DNA of 64,000 nucleotides from JAHBXL01 sp964409775. GTDB lineage: Bacteria; Planctomycetota; Phycisphaerae; Phycisphaerales; UBA1924. A model generated the notes under the pieces. That model worked only from the letters and a program-made list of their open reading frames with translations. It searched no databases and had not been told where the DNA came from. The stretch covers positions 62,001 to 126,000 of the forward strand of contig CAYPEI010000004.1 of assembly GCA_964409775.1 (NCBI GenBank). The letters run 5' to 3'. This document shows positions 9,160 through 17,630 of this stretch, piece after piece (position 1 is the first letter of the stretch; each line of letters starts with the position of its first letter). Made by a program: the position numbers and the translations under genes.

Positions 9160-9590
9160 GGCTCTCTCTTTCGGGTGTTGGGAGGGTGATCTTTGGCGCG
9201 CGGCGATGCCGTTGACACATTCGCCCACGCCATCCCTACCGCCCGCCTCACCTCCGCCGCTCCCGCCGTGCCCTTCCCACTCAGCCGCACGAGCGTGTAC
9301 CCGCGCTTGCCCCACGCGCCCGGCACCGGCTCGTACATCCCCGGCTTCCCGGCGATCACCTCTTCCTGCTGTTCCGGCGTGAACTTCAGCACCGCCTTCC
9401 CCTCATCTTCCCACAGCACGGCAAAGATGGGCCCGCTCCTCTTCCCTTTCCCCGGCGCTGCAAACGACGGCCGCGACCAGTGCGGCTTCTCCACCGCCCC
9501 GGGCATCGCGAGCGCGGCCGCGCGGAAACGCCGAATCCAGCCGGGGTCGAGGTCATCGAGCGCGCCGGGTTTGGGCGACCTGGACACCAT
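9156..9590 (-). CDS. MmcQ/YjbR family protein
   Basis: A 144-residue soluble protein of the MmcQ/YjbR (CyaY-like fold) family. The family pattern is visible: an N-terminal helix with RRFRAAALAMPGAVEKPHW, then the beta strands around IFAVLWEDEGKAVLKF, the QQEEVIAGKPGMYEPVP helix-turn, and RGYTLVRLSG. Function is poorly known; DNA binding has been proposed for the family. The ATG at 9590 overlaps the TGA of the upstream thioredoxin-fold gene by one base (TGATG). A GTG at 9593 is less likely. The 3' end overlaps the next gene by 4 bp, so the three genes form one tightly coupled operon. Confidence 0.85.
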   Translation of the reverse strand: MVSRSPKPGALDDLDPGWIRRFRAAALAMPGAVEKPHWSRPSFAAPGKGKRSGPIFAVLWEDEGKAVLKFTPEQQEEVIAGKPGMYEPVPGAWGKRGYTLVRLSGKGTAGAAEVRRAVGMAWANVSTASPRAKDHPPNTRKREP

Positions 9591-10891
9591 CACTTTCCGT
9601 CTCTGGCCGGCGGTGTCGCGCCAGCCTCAACCAGCAACGCGTCGACATACTCCGTCAACTTCTCATCCGTCGGCGAGAGACCCGCGTGCCGCACCACGCC
9701 CTTGGCGTCGATAATCACCACCGTGGGCAGACCGCGGACGCCGTAGTCGGTGTTGAAGCACGGCTGTTTGCTCACCGCGACAGTCCAGGTCATGTCCATG
9801 TCCTTCGCCCACGCCGCGAGCCGCTTCAGTTCATCCTCGGGCGAGAGGTCCTTGACGCGTCGCTTCGCCGGGTCGGTGGCCTTCGCATCCAGGATCCATC
9901 CCTGCAGGCTTGTCACGCCGACGACCGCCACGGGCGATGCCCGATAGCGCTGCTGCATCTCCCGCATGTGCGGGAACGCCGCGATGCAGGGCCCGCACCA
10001 CGTTGCCCAGAAATCCAGCACGACCACTTTCCCCTTCAGATCTGAGAGCGCCTTCGCCGGGCTGCTGCCGCTGCACCAGAGGAACTCCATCGCCGGCGCG
10101 GGCCCGCCCACCAGTTCTCCGCGGGCGGCCGCGCTGTTGATCGCGCCGACGGCCTCCAGCAGCATGTCGCGAGTCTGCTCGTCTGTCGCCGGTGTGGTGA
10201 TCACCGCCTGTGCGACCCGCGTCGCGATGCCGCGAACGCGATCGACCTCCGCGCGGTCGAGCCCGGCCTCCGGCGCGATGATGGCCTGCGTGAATGCGAG
10301 CAGGTCGTCGAGGTGCTGGCGCGACCAACCGTCCGTCACGAGCGATGCAAGCCGCGATGCGAGGCCGCTCTCCTTGACGTGGTCGTTCGAGGCGTAGAAG
10401 AACATGTAGGTGTACACGATCGTGCCTCGGCCGGACCTCAGGGCGGCCGGATAGCCGGGGTGCTTCCCCGCATCGATCAGCGCCTGCGCTCGCTCGAGTT
10501 CGAACGCCGCGGAAGCCTCGGGCGCGGCATCCGCGTCGGGCAGTTCGATGAGGCGCACGATCTGTGCCGCGGCGGCCGCGCCGTCCGCGGTCGGGTCCGT
10601 GCTTGCCAGTTTCACCAGGCGCTCGCGGAACTTCGCCCGCAACTCGCGCGGCGCGAGATCGAGGAGGATGCCCAGGCGCTCGAACTGCGATGCGGACATC
10701 TCGGAGATGGAAACGCCTTTGAGGAGGTCGCCGATGCGCGGGTCGTCGCGCCGGCGCTCGGCTTGGGCGAACGCCAGGTAGGACTTGACCGCATTGTCGA
10801 TCTGGTCGTCGGTCGGCGGCGCCGCGACCGACGGTGTGGTGCACGAGAGCATGAACCCCGCGAGGAGTGTGCATGCGATCAGGAATCGCAT
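9590..10891 (-). CDS. Thioredoxin-fold (TlpA-like) lipoprotein with long N-terminal helical region
   Basis: A 433-residue exported protein. Residues 1-17 form a signal peptide ending in a lipobox-like LSC (acylated Cys at about 17). Residues 30-270 are helix-rich and lack recognised motifs. The C-terminal third is a TlpA/ResA-like thioredoxin domain with the redox motif WATWCGPCIAAF and the cis-Pro region GLPTVVIIDAKG. Such proteins reduce disulfides in the periplasm, for example in cytochrome c maturation. It is the first gene of the operon with the YjbR and saccharopine dehydrogenase-like genes. A second TlpA-like protein with different architecture lies at 38769-39875. Confidence 0.88.
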   Translation of the reverse strand: MRFLIACTLLAGFMLSCTTPSVAAPPTDDQIDNAVKSYLAFAQAERRRDDPRIGDLLKGVSISEMSASQFERLGILLDLAPRELRAKFRERLVKLASTDPTADGAAAAAQIVRLIELPDADAAPEASAAFELERAQALIDAGKHPGYPAALRSGRGTIVYTYMFFYASNDHVKESGLASRLASLVTDGWSRQHLDDLLAFTQAIIAPEAGLDRAEVDRVRGIATRVAQAVITTPATDEQTRDMLLEAVGAINSAAARGELVGGPAPAMEFLWCSGSSPAKALSDLKGKVVVLDFWATWCGPCIAAFPHMREMQQRYRASPVAVVGVTSLQGWILDAKATDPAKRRVKDLSPEDELKRLAAWAKDMDMTWTVAVSKQPCFNTDYGVRGLPTVVIIDAKGVVRHAGLSPTDEKLTEYVDALLVEAGATPPARDGK

Positions 10892-10909
10892 TGTGCGTGC
10901 CCTTTCTTT

Positions 10910-11491
10910 CTACTTTCCCGCTCTCTTCCCCAGCACTTTGGCGATGTCGAAGTCCACGAAGTCGGCGTGGTGGAAGATCCAACTCTCGATCGTCCGCTCG
11001 ACCTTGTCGCCCTCGTGGCTGTGCGTCGCGACGATGTGCATCACCTCCGGCGGGATGCCGTGCTTGTAGCAGAGCGCGACGCCGCTGAACGGGTGCCGCA
11101 GCATGTCGCCGTAGAAGCCCTTGATGACGTTGCCCGCGGCGTCCTTGTCGAACTCCAGCATCTTGCCGACATCCGCCAGGAGCGACCCGGCGATCAGGTG
11201 ATCCAGGTTTACGGGGATGCGGTCGCCGAAGACCTCATTGAGCACCCTGGTGATCGCGATGCACTGCTTGCAGCACGAGTTCAGGTGCTCGACGAAGCGC
11301 AGGTCGATCTTTCCGGCAAGCAGGGTGAAGGGAATCGCGCGGATCTGGTCGAACGTCCAGCCCTTTCCGCCGCACCCGGCGTTCAGCGCTTCGTTCCACA
11401 CCGCGGCGACCTTGTCGCGCAGTGCGGCATCGCGAATGTCCATGATGTTGGGGAAGAGACGCGCGATCTCGGCGGTGGAATAGGTGGGCAT
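10910..11491 (-). CDS. HD-domain protein (putative metal-dependent phosphohydrolase)
   Basis: About 193 residues. An N-terminal helical part is followed by an HD-like fold with VEHLNSCCKQC, LLADVGKMLEF, HPFSGVALCYKHG and HIVATHSHEGD. These give several His/Asp candidates for a metal site, although the classical adjacent His-Asp pair is not obvious (LADVGK stands at its place), so the protein may be a degenerate or HDOD-like member. The track continues upstream to 11926, but that would run through the riboswitch; the ATG at 11491 is the last sensible start. It is divergent from the potassium transporter gene. Confidence 0.7.
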   Translation of the reverse strand: MPTYSTAEIARLFPNIMDIRDAALRDKVAAVWNEALNAGCGGKGWTFDQIRAIPFTLLAGKIDLRFVEHLNSCCKQCIAITRVLNEVFGDRIPVNLDHLIAGSLLADVGKMLEFDKDAAGNVIKGFYGDMLRHPFSGVALCYKHGIPPEVMHIVATHSHEGDKVERTIESWIFHHADFVDFDIAKVLGKRAGK

Positions 11492-11588
11492 GGCGGCATG
11501 ATACTGCAAGCGCCGTGCCGCGCGAAACGGGAGGGATCGCCTTCCGTTCGCATGCTCTTGACTTGCCGATCGGGGCTGCACAATTACA

Positions 11589-11732
11589 GCGTTAATCGCC
11601 GAGTGCCGCGGGAGAAATCCGCGGCAGCGGGGGACCCGCTTTGTTGGGGCGAATCGCGTCGTATGCGTAGGGCAGACCTTTCGGCCCGAGCCCGTCAGCT
11701 CACCCCGTAGGCGTCGGAAGGATGAACCGCAA
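11589..11732 (+). promoter_or_regulatory. ydaO/yuaA (cyclic di-AMP) riboswitch
   Basis: The leader shows the conserved blocks of the ydaO aptamer in the right order: GTTAATCGCCGAG near the 5' end, GCGGGGGACCC at 11626-11636, GGGGCGAATC at 11646-11655, GTAGGGC, then CCGAGCCCGTCAGCT and CACCCCGTAGGCG up to about 11713. A GC-rich hairpin (GCCGCGG/CCGCGGC) fills the variable first arm. Known members sense c-di-AMP and switch genes off at high ligand. Downstream, GGATGA and TCATCC at 11720-11756 can pair, and GAGG/CCTC alternatives may sequester sites near the start codon. The controlled gene is a KimA-like potassium transporter, which fits the known biology. Confidence 0.92.
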
Positions 11733-11780
11733 CCGGAGAACCCGGAGGTCATCCTCTGTTGGCACTTCGGAGGTTCTGCG

Positions 11781-13805
11781 ATGTCAGGTGAGCAACTCGG
11801 GTCGGATGTTCCGGGCGCGATCGGTGCGCGCGGGCCTTCCGAGGATCGACATGGTCTTGGCCAGCGGGTGCGGCGCGCGCTGATCGGTCCGCCGCGGAGG
11901 TTGGATGACACGGGCCTGTACCACAAGGTTTCGCTGATCGCGGTTCTCGCGTGGGTCGGTCTCGGGGCCGACGGCCTGTCGTCCTCGGCCTACGGCCCGG
12001 AAGAGGCGTTCCGTGCGCTGGGCGAGCACCGCTACATGGCGGTCGCCCTGGCCGTGCTCATGGCCTCGACGGTCATCATCATCTCCGCGGCGTATTCCCG
12101 CATCATCGAGAAGTTCCCGCACGGCGGCGGCGGGTACGTCGTGGCGAGCAAACTCCTGGGCGAGCGCGCGGGCCTGGTGTCGGGCAGCGCGCTGCTGGTC
12201 GATTATGTTCTGACCGTCACCATCTCGATCGCCGCGGCCGGTGACGCACTCTTCAGCGTGTTGCCCGCCGGGTGGATGCCCTGGAAACTGGAGGTCGAGG
12301 TTGCGCTGCTCGCCGGGCTGATGATCCTGAACATCCGCGGCATCCGCGAGTCGGTCATGGTGCTCGCGCCCGTGTTCTTCATGTTCGTCATCACGCACAT
12401 CATCGTGATCGGCGGCGGTCTTGCGGGCCACATCCCCCAGATGGGAACGACCGCCGGTGAGGTTGCGCGCGGATTCCGCGAGGGCGGCTCGACACTCGGC
12501 CTGCTGGGCCTGGCGGCGCTCCTGTTCCACGCGTTCTCGATGGGCGGCGGCACCTACACGGGGATCGAGGCGGTGTCGAACGGCATCCCGATGATGCGGC
12601 ACCCGCAGGCGGAGACCGCCAAGCGCACGATGCGGTACATGGCGACCTCGCTCGCGTTCACGGCGACGGGCCTGCTGGTGTGCTACCTCCTGTGGGACAT
12701 CCGGCCGGCCGAGGGCAAGACGATGAACGCGGTGCTGGTGGAGCGCCTCGCGCTGGGCTGGCCGATGGGGTCCGCGTTCGTGTTCGTGACGATGACCTCG
12801 GCGGCGGCGCTGCTGGTGGTCGCGGCGCAGGCCGGATTCGCCGACGGTCCGCGGGTGCTGGCCAACATGGCGCTGGACTCCTGGGTGCCGCGGCGGTTCG
12901 CGTCGCTTTCGGAGCGGCTGACGACGCAGAACGGCATCCTCCTCGTGGGCATCGCGGCGCTCACGGCCCTGGTCTTCACCCACGGCAGTGTGGCGTACCT
13001 GGTCGTAATGTACGCGATCAATGTCTTCCTCACCTTCTCGCTGTCGATGCTGGCGATGACCGTGTCGACCTGGCGCGAACGGAGGCAGGAGAAGCGCTGG
13101 AAGTGGGACCTGATCCTGTTCACCAAGGGTCTGGTTCTGTGCGTAACCATTCTTACTGTCACGGTGGTGGACAAGTTCACGCAGGGCGGGTGGATCACGC
13201 TCGCGGCGACGGGGGTCGTCATCGCGCTCTGCACGCTGACGAGGCGGCACTACCGGCAACTCAACGCCGTGGTGCAGCGGGCCTTCGCAGACGTGGAGAA
13301 GTTGCCCGCCGCGGGCGCGGCTGCGCCGACGGCGATCGTGAAGGATGCGCCGACCGCGGTGCTGCTCGTCGGCGGATACGGCGGCCTCGGTCTGCACACG
13401 ATGCTGAACGCGTTCCGCGTCTTCCCGCATCACTTCAAGAACATCGTGTTCGTGTCGGTCGGAGTGATCGACTCCGGACGCTTCAAGGGGCCGGGCTCGG
13501 TCGAGGCGCTGCGGGAGGACACACGTGCGATGCTGGAGAAGTATGTCCGCACAGCGCAGGCGATGGGGCTCGGGGCCGAGTCGTTCGCGGCGATCGGCAC
13601 CGACCCGGTGGAGGAGGCCGACAAACTCTGCCGCGAGGTGGCGGTGCAGTATCCGCAGGCGATGTTCATCGCCGGCCATCTCATCTTCCAGCGCGAGACG
13701 TGGATCACGCGACTGCTGCACAACCAGACCGCGTACGCCATCCAGCGGCGCCTGCAGTGGGCCGGGCTGAACATGGTCATCCTGCCCGCACGGATCGCCA
13801 CCTGA
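11781..13805 (+). CDS. kimA: KimA-like APC-superfamily potassium transporter
   Basis: A 674-residue protein with about twelve predicted membrane helices (residues 50-500) and a C-terminal cytosolic domain from about residue 520. The family hallmark LAWVGLGADGLSSSAYGPEE near residue 55 matches Bacillus KimA (formerly YdaO), a high-affinity K+ importer inhibited by c-di-AMP. Other landmarks are FPHGGGGYVVASKLLG and FADGPRVLANMALDSW. The cytosolic part (AVLLVGGYGGLGLHTM) is a nucleotide-binding-like fold where c-di-AMP could bind. A Shine-Dalgarno CGGAGG lies 6 bases before the ATG. Riboswitch plus protein control by the same ligand is inferred from the family. Confidence 0.92.
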   Translation: MSGEQLGSDVPGAIGARGPSEDRHGLGQRVRRALIGPPRRLDDTGLYHKVSLIAVLAWVGLGADGLSSSAYGPEEAFRALGEHRYMAVALAVLMASTVIIISAAYSRIIEKFPHGGGGYVVASKLLGERAGLVSGSALLVDYVLTVTISIAAAGDALFSVLPAGWMPWKLEVEVALLAGLMILNIRGIRESVMVLAPVFFMFVITHIIVIGGGLAGHIPQMGTTAGEVARGFREGGSTLGLLGLAALLFHAFSMGGGTYTGIEAVSNGIPMMRHPQAETAKRTMRYMATSLAFTATGLLVCYLLWDIRPAEGKTMNAVLVERLALGWPMGSAFVFVTMTSAAALLVVAAQAGFADGPRVLANMALDSWVPRRFASLSERLTTQNGILLVGIAALTALVFTHGSVAYLVVMYAINVFLTFSLSMLAMTVSTWRERRQEKRWKWDLILFTKGLVLCVTILTVTVVDKFTQGGWITLAATGVVIALCTLTRRHYRQLNAVVQRAFADVEKLPAAGAAAPTAIVKDAPTAVLLVGGYGGLGLHTMLNAFRVFPHHFKNIVFVSVGVIDSGRFKGPGSVEALREDTRAMLEKYVRTAQAMGLGAESFAAIGTDPVEEADKLCREVAVQYPQAMFIAGHLIFQRETWITRLLHNQTAYAIQRRLQWAGLNMVILPARIAT

Positions 13806-13822
13806 CCTCCGGCGCTGCCCGC

Positions 13823-14419
13823 TCAGCGGCGCGCGGCGCTCTTCCTGACTGTTCTCTTCGCAGTCTTCGTCGTGGTCTTCTTCTTCGAGTTCTTCGCGCC
13901 CTTCGCGTTGACTGTTCCGCCCACCGCCTTCTTCCGCGCCTCCGCCCGCTCCGCCGCGGCCTTGTTCATCGACAGAATGTTCTTCTCGTAGTGAGCGATG
14001 AAGTTCTTGAGCGTCACCCGCTTCACAGCGCGGCCGACGACCTCGAGCGGGACGTCTTCGATCTTCCTGAAGCGGACGCAGGACTTTCCCATGTCGAGTT
14101 TCTTGCCTGTGGCTCTCCACTCGCGCTGGAATGTCGCGAGGTCGGCCGGATCGTTGTACAGGCACATCAGGTAGATCCCGATGTGGTTCTTCTGCGACCC
14201 GATCCCCGCGTAGGGCAGCGCCTGCTTCGGGTCGCAGTGATACCCCGCCGGGTAGATGCTGTGCGGCACGCAGTAGCAGATCCCGCCGTAACCCATCTGC
14301 TCGACAAACCCCTTGTCAAGGTTCGCCAGGATCACGTTGCGAACGGCTTCCACCGCGGCGCGCCGATCCTCGGGCAGTTCCTTCAGATACGCCGCAACCG
14401 TCTTCGCCTGCGACTGCAT
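13823..14419 (-). CDS. DUF1801 protein with Lys/Ala-rich C-terminal tail
   Basis: A 198-residue protein. Residues 1-140 match the DUF1801 (YdhG/YobT-like) fold: an N-terminal helix with VAAYLKELPEDRR, then EQMGYGGICYCVP, and NHIGIYLMCLY. The last 50 residues are a Lys/Ala/Thr-rich tail (KKTTTKTAKRTVRKSAARR) resembling histone H1 or bacterial HU tails and likely to bind nucleic acid; this is inference. The start at 14419 is chosen over an upstream MMGK start because GGAGG lies 7 bases before it. The stop faces the convergent transporter gene. Confidence 0.83.
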   Translation of the reverse strand: MQSQAKTVAAYLKELPEDRRAAVEAVRNVILANLDKGFVEQMGYGGICYCVPHSIYPAGYHCDPKQALPYAGIGSQKNHIGIYLMCLYNDPADLATFQREWRATGKKLDMGKSCVRFRKIEDVPLEVVGRAVKRVTLKNFIAHYEKNILSMNKAAAERAEARKKAVGGTVNAKGAKNSKKKTTTKTAKRTVRKSAARR

Positions 14420-14525
14420 CGCGTAGACCTCCGTTTTGCCCATCATACCGCGTGACGGTGCGGCACGGGCATCCTGCCCGCGTTTCCTCTGCACAAGCGA
14501 ATCGCCTGCCTGCGCGACAAAGCGT

Positions 14526-16550
14526 TCACCACCTCGGGTCATTCAGGATCATGTCCATCCCTTCCCCTGCCGGGCGCAGAGGGGTGTCCCACGTTCGTGC
14601 TTCGGCGTCGCCGCCGTTGTCGATGCCATCGAGCCCGACCGTCCACAGCAGGTAGCCGCGGCCGAAGGCATCGTGCGCAGGGTCGGTCCGTCGATAGCGG
14701 AACGGCTTGCCCGAGTAAGGGTCGAGGACTGTGGCGCCCGCGGACGAGGGTGGCAGGTCTGAAAGGGAATCGGGATACGCGCCACGGGCCAGCCGGTGAC
14801 GTTCCAATGCGAGCATGACGCGGAGCGCGCGACGGCGGAGTTCGGCCTGGTCGGCAGACTTCAGCACCTGCTCCATCGGCGACATGAACTGGTAGACGAT
14901 GAGCAGATCCGCCGGCGCCGCGGTGTCGGGCGGGATGGACCCGCGCTGCCAGGGTTCAGTGCGAGCGAGCATCTCCAAACGGTCAAACGCGATCTTCGCC
15001 GCATCGCGATTCTCGGTGTAGGTCCCCAGGCGGCTTGGTGCATCGTCCTCGCTTCCGCCGAAGAACCGGCGGAAGTCGAGTGCGCCGCCGATGCCGAGTT
15101 TGTCCTCCAGTTCCGGGGCTGATCTGCCCTTGCGCACCCGGGAGACATCCGAGAAGTACCAGGCGAGTGTGTCGAGCACGTACAGCCGCTCGATCTCAAA
15201 TGCACGGGACGCGGGGCGAGGACGCAGTCTCTGTACTTCACGCTCGACCACATCGGTCCAGGCTTCACCACGCGGTTGCTGCAACAGGAAGTTGGCCTCC
15301 GCGATGACCATGCTCTCGCACGACGCGGCGATCAGCCAGTCGATCAGGAACGGACCCGAATACGCGAAGTTCGTCAGCACGACGGCCGAACGCATGGCGC
15401 GGCCGTACTCATCAACATCCCCGACCTCGCGGGCAAGCCGCATCCGCGCGATGCAGATTCTCAGCACTCGCCGAAGGTCGCCCTTGCCGGCGATCTGCGC
15501 CGCGTCCTCATCGATGCCGACGTACGTCGGCATCGACCATGGGTCGGCGTCAGATATCGCGTCGATCTGCTGGAACAGGCCCGCATCGCGCATCAGCGCG
15601 ACCAGAAGCCTGCTGTGGTGGATGCTCAGAAGATCTTCCGCACTTTCATCGCCGTTGAGCCGCTTGGGAATCCAGTCCGGGGCGACGTTGATCCGCTCGG
15701 CATCCGTCACGCCTGCCAGTTGTTGTGCCCGATACTCGCTCTCCAGCGTGCGTGCGGATGCCGCGATCTGCTGCACAAGGTCTGAGGCCAGAGGTCTATC
15801 GTCGACCCGCTCCGGAATCCCCTCTCTGATCATCGTGTTCAGCAACTGCGATCCCGGTCGCTCGGCGATCGCAACCTCGGCCTGCCTGCGAATGCCGATC
15901 TCGCGCACGCCCCACCAGCCGCCATAACCAAAGGCCCCGAGGAGCAGGACGGCTGCGCATACCTTCGCGCCGAGTGTGAGTCGCGCTTTTGTCCAGAAGG
16001 GGGTCAGCAGTCCTTCGGCGGGCCGGAAGACCGCGCGGTCCGGTGCGGCGCATTCGATCTCGTTCCATGCGACGACCGCGGGCGTTGCGCTCGCACACTC
16101 CGGGCATCGAACTTCGCCGCTTTGCATGAGCGGCACACCCGCCAGTCCGTGCCCGCATTCCACGCAGCGGTCCCGCCGCCTCAGCGCACGCTTGGCGCCC
16201 AGCCGCAGCCATATCAGCCGCAGGATGCACAACTCCAACAGTGTGACAGCCGCGGCAACGCCCCAGGCGGTCACATATGTCCAGAGATACTCGTCATCCA
16301 GCAGATCCTCGAGCACCATCCCCAGCGAGTCGGGGTGCTCTTCCCACAGGTGCCAGTGCGCCAGCCACGTGCCGCCCGCTGCCTGGCCGGCCAACAGCGC
16401 GACGAATGCGACCGACACCAACGCCCACCACGCCCGCCGCAAAGACCTCCCGCCCCGCGCTGCGTGTGCCACCCACGCGCGAGACTCTGGCCCTGCGCTC
16501 CGCAGTGGCTTCAGCCCAAACAGGTACACGCTTTGCCAGAGAGCCTTCAC
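14526..16550 (-). CDS. Membrane protein with zinc-ribbon motif, function unknown
   Basis: A 674-residue protein with three predicted membrane helices: about residues 37-60 and 92-117, and one near 193-212 after a cytosolic loop. The loop holds a rubredoxin-like zinc ribbon, CVECGHGL...CPEC, around residues 127-152. The rest is a large extracytoplasmic helical domain with no recognised motif, ending in YLLWTVGLDGIDNGGD, a turn seen near the ends of type II secretion pseudopilin-like planctomycete proteins. Translation begins at GTG 16550, whose GTGA overlaps the stop of the upstream GNAT gene, so the two are coupled. Function not recognised. Confidence 0.75.
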   Translation of the reverse strand: MKALWQSVYLFGLKPLRSAGPESRAWVAHAARGGRSLRRAWWALVSVAFVALLAGQAAGGTWLAHWHLWEEHPDSLGMVLEDLLDDEYLWTYVTAWGVAAAVTLLELCILRLIWLRLGAKRALRRRDRCVECGHGLAGVPLMQSGEVRCPECASATPAVVAWNEIECAAPDRAVFRPAEGLLTPFWTKARLTLGAKVCAAVLLLGAFGYGGWWGVREIGIRRQAEVAIAERPGSQLLNTMIREGIPERVDDRPLASDLVQQIAASARTLESEYRAQQLAGVTDAERINVAPDWIPKRLNGDESAEDLLSIHHSRLLVALMRDAGLFQQIDAISDADPWSMPTYVGIDEDAAQIAGKGDLRRVLRICIARMRLAREVGDVDEYGRAMRSAVVLTNFAYSGPFLIDWLIAASCESMVIAEANFLLQQPRGEAWTDVVEREVQRLRPRPASRAFEIERLYVLDTLAWYFSDVSRVRKGRSAPELEDKLGIGGALDFRRFFGGSEDDAPSRLGTYTENRDAAKIAFDRLEMLARTEPWQRGSIPPDTAAPADLLIVYQFMSPMEQVLKSADQAELRRRALRVMLALERHRLARGAYPDSLSDLPPSSAGATVLDPYSGKPFRYRRTDPAHDAFGRGYLLWTVGLDGIDNGGDAEARTWDTPLRPAGEGMDMILNDPRW

Positions 16551-17134
16551 GCTCGATTCTCAGCGCTTCGAGGATTACCCGCCGGCCATGGCCCATCGGT
16601 CCGCAGCAACCCCCACCGCACCGCATCCCGCGGGACGCTGTCCTTCACAATGTACGACCGCAGCACGCCTTCGCGCCGGAAGCCGAGTTTCTGCAGCACC
16701 CGGCCGGAGGCCGGGTTCTCGGGGTAATGGTCTGCCTCGATCCGGTTCAGTGGCGGATCCAACTTCGCGAACGCAAATTCGACCACCGCTCCGACCGCCT
16801 CTGTCGCGATCCCCCGGCCCCAATGATCCGGCCGGATCAGGTACCCGAGCGTGCCGCGGCGGTGCTTGAGGTCGATGTGGATGCCGCAGTCGCCGATGGG
16901 TTCGCCGGTGTCGGCCAGGCAGATGAGCCACAGGAAGTTGAGGCGGTCCTCGGCGAGGGCGGTGCGGCGACGTGCGAGCCATGCGCGGGCATCGGCGATC
17001 GTGTGCGGATGCGGGATGGAGAGCACGCCATCGGCAACGGACTTGTGCCGGTGAATGTCATGGATGGCGACCGCGTCCTCATCATCGGGTTCGCGCAGGC
17101 GCAGCCGCGGCGTGTTGAGCGTGGGAGAGTCCAT
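16547..17134 (-). CDS. GNAT N-acetyltransferase (RimJ/RimL-like)
   Basis: A 195-residue acetyl-CoA-dependent N-acetyltransferase. It opens with LNTPRLRLREPDDEDAV, typical of the RimL subfamily, and has the acetyl-CoA-binding motif A region GYLIRPDHWGRGIATEAV near residues 100-118, followed by NRIEADHYPENPASGRVLQKLGF, the conserved Asn-x-x-Ser motif B. Substrates may be ribosomal protein N termini, antibiotics or small amines. It sits between the VOC gene 40 bp upstream and the zinc-ribbon membrane gene it overlaps by 4 bp; the three probably form an operon. Confidence 0.9.
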   Translation of the reverse strand: MDSPTLNTPRLRLREPDDEDAVAIHDIHRHKSVADGVLSIPHPHTIADARAWLARRRTALAEDRLNFLWLICLADTGEPIGDCGIHIDLKHRRGTLGYLIRPDHWGRGIATEAVGAVVEFAFAKLDPPLNRIEADHYPENPASGRVLQKLGFRREGVLRSYIVKDSVPRDAVRWGLLRTDGPWPAGNPRSAENRA

Positions 17135-17174
17135 GGCGTGGCGGTGCGCGGGTCGATGGAGTGCCGGTGGGGCT

Positions 17175-17540
17175 TCAGCGGGACTGAGCGGGGCGGGGAT
17201 GCCGGGGCTGATACAGGGCGAGGTCGCTTCCGCCCGGGAGCCGGAGCGAGGTGATCAGCCCCCAGCCCTGGTCGGCGATCTCGGAGGTGAAGCGCACGCC
17301 GCTGGTCTTCAAGTCCGCGACGGTGGCGTTGATGTCGTCGCACATGAGATAGAGTTCGTGGTGCGAGGACCCGGGTGTTGGGGTTTCGGCTTCGTGGAAG
17401 CCGATCTCGGCGGGGGGAGCGGCGAAGATGAGCCACCCGTGCCCGGCGTCGACGTGCGGAAAGCGAAGCACGTCGCGGAAGAAGGCACGGTCGGCGTCCG
17501 GATCGCTTGAAAAGATCATGGCGTGGAGTCCGTTGATCAC
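17175..17540 (-). CDS. VOC-family (glyoxalase/dioxygenase superfamily) protein
   Basis: A 121-residue single VOC module with the paired beta-alpha-beta-beta-beta pattern: HAMIFSSDPDADRAFFRDVL, then the central HHELYLMCDDINATVADL, and GSDLALYQP at the C terminus. The usual last metal Glu is not evident, so metal-dependent catalysis is uncertain; such proteins also serve in antibiotic binding. The start is the GTG at 17540: AAGGAG lies 7 bases upstream and the next ATG would remove the first strand. It is first gene of the VOC-GNAT-membrane protein operon and diverges from the cyanophycinase gene. Confidence 0.85.
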   Translation of the reverse strand: MINGLHAMIFSSDPDADRAFFRDVLRFPHVDAGHGWLIFAAPPAEIGFHEAETPTPGSSHHELYLMCDDINATVADLKTSGVRFTSEIADQGWGLITSLRLPGGSDLALYQPRHPRPAQSR

Positions 17541-17630
17541 GTTGTGGCTCCTTGTGTGGGCGTGAGTGTCGCCGCACGCGGAGTGTACAGCAGGCTCGCG
17601 GGAGCGCCGCGGCCGGGTTAGACTGGGAGA

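Noticed and set aside
11784..14165. A 793-residue minus-strand frame over the KimA-like gene
   Set aside because: Antisense to a transporter with a riboswitch and clear helices; His/Arg-rich translation typical of a shadow.
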